From contig NZ_CP086594.1 in assembly GCF_020866845.1 (NCBI RefSeq), forward strand, positions 3,004,001 to 3,068,000: 64,000 bases of DNA, written 5' to 3'. Origin of the DNA: Sphingomonas radiodurans. GTDB lineage: Bacteria > Pseudomonadota > Alphaproteobacteria > Sphingomonadales > Sphingomonadaceae. The notes below the pieces were generated by a model. That model had not been told where the DNA came from. It searched no databases and saw only the letters and a list, made by a program, of their open reading frames with translations. The stretch's first letter is position 1. The number at the start of each line of letters is the position of its first letter. Shown piece after piece: positions 59,420 through 64,000 of the stretch. The position numbers and the translations under genes were made by a program.

Positions 59420-59526
59420 CTTCTCCCTCTACGATGATTTGCGCGCAATGATCCAACCAAAGGGTGACTTTGCGCTTCACTGCCCATCCCGCTAACCCCG
59501 TTCGATCAATCAGCCGGGAAGAGTGG

Positions 59527-61755
59527 ATGCGGGTATGGATGGCGTCGATCGGAGTGGGGCTTTCGCTGTTGGCGAACAGCGCCGTGGCTGAGCCCAAGGC
59601 GGCTGCTGCACCGCTGACGCTCGAGCGCGTTTTCGCCAGCCCCGATCTCGCCGGCGATCAGCCGCAAGCGCTGCGCCTATCGCCCGACGGCACGCTGCTG
59701 ACCTCGGTCCGCCCGCGCGAGGACGAACGCGCTCGCTTTGACCTGTGGGCGATGGACACGCGCACCGGCATTTCGCAAATGCTGGTCGATTCGCGCAAGG
59801 TCGGCAGCGGCGAGGAACTGTCCGAAGCCGAGAAGATGCAGCGCGAGCGCGACCGCTCGAAAACCGGCAAGACCGGCATCCTCGATTATGACTGGGCGCC
59901 CGACGGCAAGTCGATCCTCGTCCCGATCGACGGCGAGCTGTTTGTCGCTGCGCTCGACGGCACTGTCCGCAAACTCGCGGGCACGAAAGGCGCACTGAAC
60001 CCGGTCGTTTCCCCGCGCGGCGGCCATGTCAGCTTAGTGCGCGACCAGAACCTCTGGGTCGGCCCGGCGACGGGCGAGGCGCGCGCGATCACGTCGGACG
60101 GCGGTGGTACGGTGCATGTCGGCGAGGCGGAGTTCGTCGCGCAGGAGGAAATGGCGCGCCGCACCGGCTATTGGTGGTCCCCCGACGATAAGCGCATCGC
60201 CGTCGAGCGTTTCGACGAAGCACCGGTCCGCATTTTCACCCGCGCCTCGATCGGCGCGAGCGGCACCAGCATCTACCAGCAGCGCTATCCCGCCGCCGGC
60301 ACGCCCAACGTGCTCGTCGACCTCTTCATCATGGCCCCCGACGGCTCGGGCAAGGTACAGGTTGATCTCGGGCCTAACCGCGACATCTATCTAGCGCGCG
60401 TCGACTGGCTGCCGGACGGCTCGGCTTTGCTCGTCCAGCGCCAGTCGCGTGACCAGCGCACGCTCGACATGCTCCTCGTCGATCCGGCGACCGGCAAGGC
60501 GACGGTCATGTTCACCGAACAGGCCGGCGCGAAAAGCTGGGTCAACCTCACCGATGCATACCGCGTGCTTGCCGACGGCAGCCTGATCTGGCGCTCCGAG
60601 CGCGACGGCTTCGGCCATCTGTACCGCTGGAACGCGGGCAGCTGGACACAGCTTACCAAGGGCGATTGGTCGGTCGAGTCACTGGTCGCGATCGACGAGA
60701 AGGCCGGCCGGCTGTTCTTCACCGGCAATCGCGACGGCGTGCTGGAACGCCATCTCTACGCGCTTGACCTCGCCAGGCCCGACGCAATCACGCAGCTGAC
60801 CGAGCCCGGCTGGTGGCTGGCCGGCGCGTCGGCGGACGGGCAGGGGACGCGCTTCATCATCTCGCGCTCGAACCCTCGCCAGCCGAAGCAGATCTATCTC
60901 GCTGACGCTACAGGCAAGCGGATCGCCTGGGTGAACGAGAACGCCGTCGCCAGCGATCATCCCTACGCGCCGTTCCTGCCGGCGCACCGCCCGACGCAGT
61001 TCGGTACGATTAAGGCGGCGGACGGCACGCCGCTCCATTGGCAGATGATCACGCCGGTGCTTGAGAAGGGCAAACGCTACCCGGTGTTCTTCATGCACTA
61101 CGGCGGCCCGCACAGCCAGGAAGTCGCGCGCGACTGGCCCGGCAACATGCCGCTGCGCCAGTTCCTCGTGCAGCAGGGCTGGATCGTCTTCCAGATCGAC
61201 AATCGCGGTTCGGCCAATCGCGGCAAGGTGTTCGAGGATGCGATCTGGCACGCAATGGGCTCGGTCGAAGTCGACGATCAGCTTGCGGGCGCGGCGTACC
61301 TCAAGACGCTACCGTTCGTCGATCCGAACGCGATTGCGACCTACGGCTGGTCGTACGGCGGCTATATGACGTTGAAGATGATCGAGGCGCATCCGGGCGT
61401 GTTCGCCGCAGGCATCTCGGGCGCGCCGGTCACCGACTGGGCACTGTACGACACGCATTATACCGAGCGTTACATGGGCGATCCGACGCGCGACGCGGCG
61501 GCCTACACGGCGTCAAGCGCATTGCCCGATGCTCCCATGATCAGCGATCCGCTGCTCATCATGCACGGCATGGCGGACGACAATGTCTTCCTCGACAACA
61601 CCACTGCCTTCGCCGCACGGATGCAGGCGGCGAACAAGCCGTTCGAGATGATGCTGTATCCCGGCAAGGCCCACGGCGCGGTGCGGGATATCCATGCGTG
61701 GACAACGATGCTCGACTTCCTCGATCACCACGTGAAGAAGCCCGCGCGCAAGTAA
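59527..61755 (+). CDS. Prolyl oligopeptidase family (S9, DPP IV-like) peptidase
   Basis: 742 residues, exported. The signal peptide (VWMASIGVGLSLLANSAVAEP) is followed by a beta-propeller (~40-490), with the DPP IV region AEFVAQEEMARRTGYWWSPD that holds the substrate amino end. The alpha/beta-hydrolase domain has the nucleophile YGWSYGGYMTLKM, the acid in HGMADDNVFLDN and the histidine in GKAHGAV. It removes X-Pro dipeptides from peptide ends. ATG 59527 opens the signal sequence; the GTG at 59464 in frame would bury it. Confidence 0.93.
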   Translation: MRVWMASIGVGLSLLANSAVAEPKAAAAPLTLERVFASPDLAGDQPQALRLSPDGTLLTSVRPREDERARFDLWAMDTRTGISQMLVDSRKVGSGEELSEAEKMQRERDRSKTGKTGILDYDWAPDGKSILVPIDGELFVAALDGTVRKLAGTKGALNPVVSPRGGHVSLVRDQNLWVGPATGEARAITSDGGGTVHVGEAEFVAQEEMARRTGYWWSPDDKRIAVERFDEAPVRIFTRASIGASGTSIYQQRYPAAGTPNVLVDLFIMAPDGSGKVQVDLGPNRDIYLARVDWLPDGSALLVQRQSRDQRTLDMLLVDPATGKATVMFTEQAGAKSWVNLTDAYRVLADGSLIWRSERDGFGHLYRWNAGSWTQLTKGDWSVESLVAIDEKAGRLFFTGNRDGVLERHLYALDLARPDAITQLTEPGWWLAGASADGQGTRFIISRSNPRQPKQIYLADATGKRIAWVNENAVASDHPYAPFLPAHRPTQFGTIKAADGTPLHWQMITPVLEKGKRYPVFFMHYGGPHSQEVARDWPGNMPLRQFLVQQGWIVFQIDNRGSANRGKVFEDAIWHAMGSVEVDDQLAGAAYLKTLPFVDPNAIATYGWSYGGYMTLKMIEAHPGVFAAGISGAPVTDWALYDTHYTERYMGDPTRDAAAYTASSALPDAPMISDPLLIMHGMADDNVFLDNTTAFAARMQAANKPFEMMLYPGKAHGAVRDIHAWTTMLDFLDHHVKKPARK

Positions 61756-61819
61756 AGCTTGTTGGCGAAACGTGCAGCACCGACGTAAGGCGCGCGCGAT
61801 CGAATGAAGGACGTGAGTG

Positions 61820-62848
61820 ATGGGTTACCGGGTGGTGGTCGCAGGCGCGACGGGCAATGTCGGGCGCGAGATGGTCAACATCCTCGCCGAACGCGAATTC
61901 CCTGCCGACGAGATCGCGCTGCTGGCGTCGTCGCGTTCGGTCGGCGAGCAGGTCGCGTACGGCGATACGGACCGGAAGCTCAAGGTCCAGAACATCGAGC
62001 ATTTCGATCCGACCGGCTGGGATTTTGCGCTGTTCGCGATCGGCAGCGCCGCGACCAAGGTCTATGCGCCGAAGTTCGCCGCTGCGGGCTGCATCGTGAT
62101 CGACAATTCGTCGCTCTACCGCATGGACCCCGACGTGCCGCTGATCGTGCCCGAGGTGAACCCCGAGGCGATCGACGGTTATCGTGCGCGCAACATCATC
62201 GCGAACCCGAATTGCTCGACCGCGCAGATGGTCGTCGCGCTGAAGCCGCTGCACGACGTCGCACGGATCAAGCGCGTCGTCGTCGCGACGTATCAATCGG
62301 TATCGGGCGCCGGCAAGGACGGCATGGACGAGCTGTTCCAGCAGAGCCGCGCGATCTTCGTGGCCGATCCGGTCGAAGTGACGAAGTTCACCAAGCAGAT
62401 CGCCTTCAACGTCATCCCGCACATCGATGAATTCCTCGATGACGGCTCGACGAAGGAAGAATGGAAGATGGTCGTCGAGACCAAGAAGATCCTCGATCCC
62501 AAGATCAAGATCAGCGCGACCTGCGTCCGAGTTCCCGTCTTCGTCGGCCACTCCGAAGCGATCAACATCGAATTCGAGGACGAGATCTCGGCCGAGCAGG
62601 CGCAGAACATCCTGCGCGAGGCGCCCGGCGTGATGCTGATCGATAAGCGCGAGGACGGTGGATACATCACCCCGATCGAATGCGTCGGCGAATTCGCCAC
62701 CTTCATCAGCCGCGTACGCGAAGACCCAACGGTAGAGAACGGGCTGTCGCTCTGGTGTGTGAGCGATAACCTCCGCAAGGGTGCCGCGCTGAACGCGGTG
62801 CAGATCGCGGAACTGCTTGGGCGGCGTCATCTGCAAAAGGACGGTTGA
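61820..62848 (+). CDS. asd: Aspartate-semialdehyde dehydrogenase
   Basis: 342 residues. The NADP-binding motif VVAGATGNVGREMVNILAE is at the N-terminus and the nucleophilic cysteine is in NPNCSTAQM at residue ~134. YQSVSGAGKDGMDEL and a late VPVFVGHSEAINIEF with the active-site histidine complete it. It gives the branch-point intermediate for lysine, diaminopimelate, threonine and methionine. ATG 61820 follows GAAGGACGTGA; GTG 61817 would add one residue. dapE of the same pathway is elsewhere in the window at 41270. Confidence 0.96.
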   Translation: MGYRVVVAGATGNVGREMVNILAEREFPADEIALLASSRSVGEQVAYGDTDRKLKVQNIEHFDPTGWDFALFAIGSAATKVYAPKFAAAGCIVIDNSSLYRMDPDVPLIVPEVNPEAIDGYRARNIIANPNCSTAQMVVALKPLHDVARIKRVVVATYQSVSGAGKDGMDELFQQSRAIFVADPVEVTKFTKQIAFNVIPHIDEFLDDGSTKEEWKMVVETKKILDPKIKISATCVRVPVFVGHSEAINIEFEDEISAEQAQNILREAPGVMLIDKREDGGYITPIECVGEFATFISRVREDPTVENGLSLWCVSDNLRKGAALNAVQIAELLGRRHLQKDG

Positions 62849-62879
62849 GGCGTTGATAGCGAAATGATATCAGTTGCGG

Positions 62880-63122
62880 ATGGGCCAGGTACTCATTCGC
62901 AACCTCGATGACGCACTCATCGCAGACTACAAGCGCGCTGCAGCCGGTCACGGTCGGTCGCTAGAAGCGGAACTGCGCGAAGCGTTGGCGGCAAATCGAC
63001 CGCGCAAGCGACTATCCCCTACTGAGTTGATCGCGCTATCGCAGTCTTTACGCGAACACACACGCAATCAAGTAGGTTCGATCGAGGGTTGGAGACTCAT
63101 CCGAGAGGATCGCGATCGTTGA
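62880..63122 (+). CDS. FitA-like antitoxin (ribbon-helix-helix)
   Basis: 80 residues. The N-terminal half (GQVLIRNLDDALIADYKRAA, then HGRSLEAELREAL) is a ribbon-helix-helix DNA-binding domain of the FitA/Arc type. The C-terminal half should wrap the toxin. ATG 62880 fits the family start; TTG 62874 is in frame. The TGA overlaps the toxin start (TTGA at 63119-63122). The ribosome binding site is weak. Confidence 0.85.
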   Translation: MGQVLIRNLDDALIADYKRAAAGHGRSLEAELREALAANRPRKRLSPTELIALSQSLREHTRNQVGSIEGWRLIREDRDR

Positions 63123-63538
63123 TCGTAATCGACGCAAGTTTGGCCTTCAAATGGTTCGTCGAGGAGATCGACAGCGATGCCGCCATCGCATTCGCGAGCA
63201 TAAGCGATCTCGTCGCGCCATCGCTGCTGCGATCGGAGGTAGGCAACGCTTTGTGGAAAAAAGTGGTGAGCAAGGAGATTACCGCCGCCGGTGCGGAGTC
63301 GGCGCTTGCTTCCATCGATGCGTTCATCTTCGAATGGGTCGAGCTGGCCGAACTGACACCGTCCGCGTTCGCGATCGCGGTCGAACTCGGACATCCGATA
63401 TACGACTGCTACTATCTCGCGCTGGCCCAGGCACGCGATTTGAATCTTGCGACGGCGGACGACCGATTTGCGGCACGTTGTACGAAGTCGCGCTTTGCCT
63501 CGCTGCTAGTGGAGTGGCGGCAAAATAGGGCGTTGTGA
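63119..63538 (+). CDS. PIN domain ribonuclease toxin (VapC/FitB type)
   Basis: 139 residues. The PIN acidic residues are present: aspartate in IVIDASLAFKW (~5), glutamate in LLRSEVGNALWK (~40), and aspartates in PIYDCYYLALAQ (~96) and TADDRF (~115). It should be a magnesium-dependent RNase held inactive by the antitoxin upstream. TTG 63119 overlaps the antitoxin stop and has GAGAGG upstream; an earlier in-frame ATG at 63089 would lie inside the antitoxin. Confidence 0.87.
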   Translation: MIVIDASLAFKWFVEEIDSDAAIAFASISDLVAPSLLRSEVGNALWKKVVSKEITAAGAESALASIDAFIFEWVELAELTPSAFAIAVELGHPIYDCYYLALAQARDLNLATADDRFAARCTKSRFASLLVEWRQNRAL

Positions 63539-63539
63539 G

Positions 63540-64000
63540 CTATTCGCTGTGCACCACCTCGACCTTCCCCCTTGGCTTCTGCAACAGTAGTACCAGCGGG
63601 ATCGCGGCGAACGAGATCCAGCTCATCAGATAGAAATCGTCGATATAGGCGATCATCGCCGCCTGCTTGTTCACCATTCCATCGACCATCGACATCGCTG
63701 CGTCGGACAAGGTGCCGAAGCCGCCCAGCGCGCCGAGATCGAAGCCCGGCATCACGTTGCGTGTCACATGCTGCGCCAGGTCCGCGTGGCTGGTCTGGAT
63801 GTTGCGGGCGAGCAGCACTGTGACCATTGAGATGCCGGCCGATTGCCCGATCGAGCGGAACAGGTTCAGCAGGCTCGCGCCGTCAGTGCGATAGCGGCCG
63901 TCGAGCGTCGCGAAGGCGAGGGCATTGAGCGGCATGAACACCAGCCCCATGCCCAGCCCCTGGATGAAGCCGGAGGTCACCACCGGCCAAAAATCCATTT
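63540..64000 (-). CDS. DHA2-type MFS multidrug exporter, C-terminal part (truncated by window edge)
   Basis: The last ~153 residues of a 14-helix major facilitator of the EmrB/QacA type; the gene continues past the window. Seen are WPVVTSGFIQGLGMGLVFMP, GASLLNLFRSIGQSAGISMV with the typical SxGGS-like motif region, a loop with the Asp-Asp pair AYIDDFYLMSWISFAAIPLV, and a charged tail (KPRGKVEVVHSE). It is convergent with the PIN toxin; the stops are 1 base apart. Confidence 0.9.
   Translation of the reverse strand, partial: MDFWPVVTSGFIQGLGMGLVFMPLNALAFATLDGRYRTDGASLLNLFRSIGQSAGISMVTVLLARNIQTSHADLAQHVTRNVMPGFDLGALGGFGTLSDAAMSMVDGMVNKQAAMIAYIDDFYLMSWISFAAIPLVLLLQKPRGKVEVVHSE

Overview
The window looks like core chromosome of a high-GC alphaproteobacterium of the sphingomonad group, most likely Sphingomonas or a close relative. 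The reasons are the GcrA cell-cycle regulator, a sphingomonad-type SPOR/TPR envelope protein, the gene order engB-yidC-yidD-rnpA-rpmH, short (~330 aa) 6-phosphogluconate dehydrogenase beside transaldolase, and the characteristic palindromic intergenic repeats. Genes are tightly packed and many junctions are 4-base overlaps (ATGA or GTGA). I see no tRNA, rRNA, CRISPR array, prophage or insertion sequence.

Layout. 1-4.1 kb is the end of the division cluster (ddl-ftsQ-ftsA-ftsZ). It is followed by a TPR/SPOR protein and dgt, an orphan ABC-2 permease, gcrA, a small outer-membrane barrel protein, parE, and rnr with a small membrane-anchored follower gene. 15-20 kb holds a saccharopine-dehydrogenase-like reductase, an MsbA-like exporter, an intracellular PHB depolymerase, an FMN-barrel stress protein and a tiny membrane ORF flanked by RNA hairpins. 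20.3-23.3 kb is an acyl-CoA set (thiolase, MaoC hydratase, crotonase). 23.3-30.7 kb is pentose-phosphate metabolism (rpiA, CPBP protease, tkt, tal, gnd, two HAD hydrolases). 30.8-38.7 kb, mostly minus strand, holds a BLUF photosensor, a CysQ-like phosphatase, PmbA, UbiA, a metallophosphoesterase, trpS, murJ and secB.

38.8-44.6 kb carries a Tim44-like protein, mltA, an Smr protein, dapE, a GST and an M20 peptidase. 44.6-48.2 kb is the membrane-insertion/RNase P block. 48.2-51.4 kb has a frameshifted comM and a GGDEF/EAL protein. 51.6-58.3 kb is the translation/SRP block ffh-rpsP-rimM ... trmD-rplS, interrupted by three genes between rimM and trmD. The end holds a potassium channel, a DPP IV-like peptidase, asd, a FitAB-type toxin-antitoxin pair and a truncated MFS exporter.

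Most genes are housekeeping. The points most worth a second look are: (1) a 29-codon membrane ORF at 20150 framed by a perfect palindrome, a leader hairpin and two trailing hairpins with the same hexaloop; (2) an intergenic-type palindromic repeat inserted in frame inside rnr, adding about 40 residues; (3) two genes (rnpA and a metallophosphoesterase) whose only sensible start is ATC; (4) a one-base frameshift in a G-run of comM; and (5) an acidic ORF with a strong ribosome binding site that overlaps the start of rimM in another frame.
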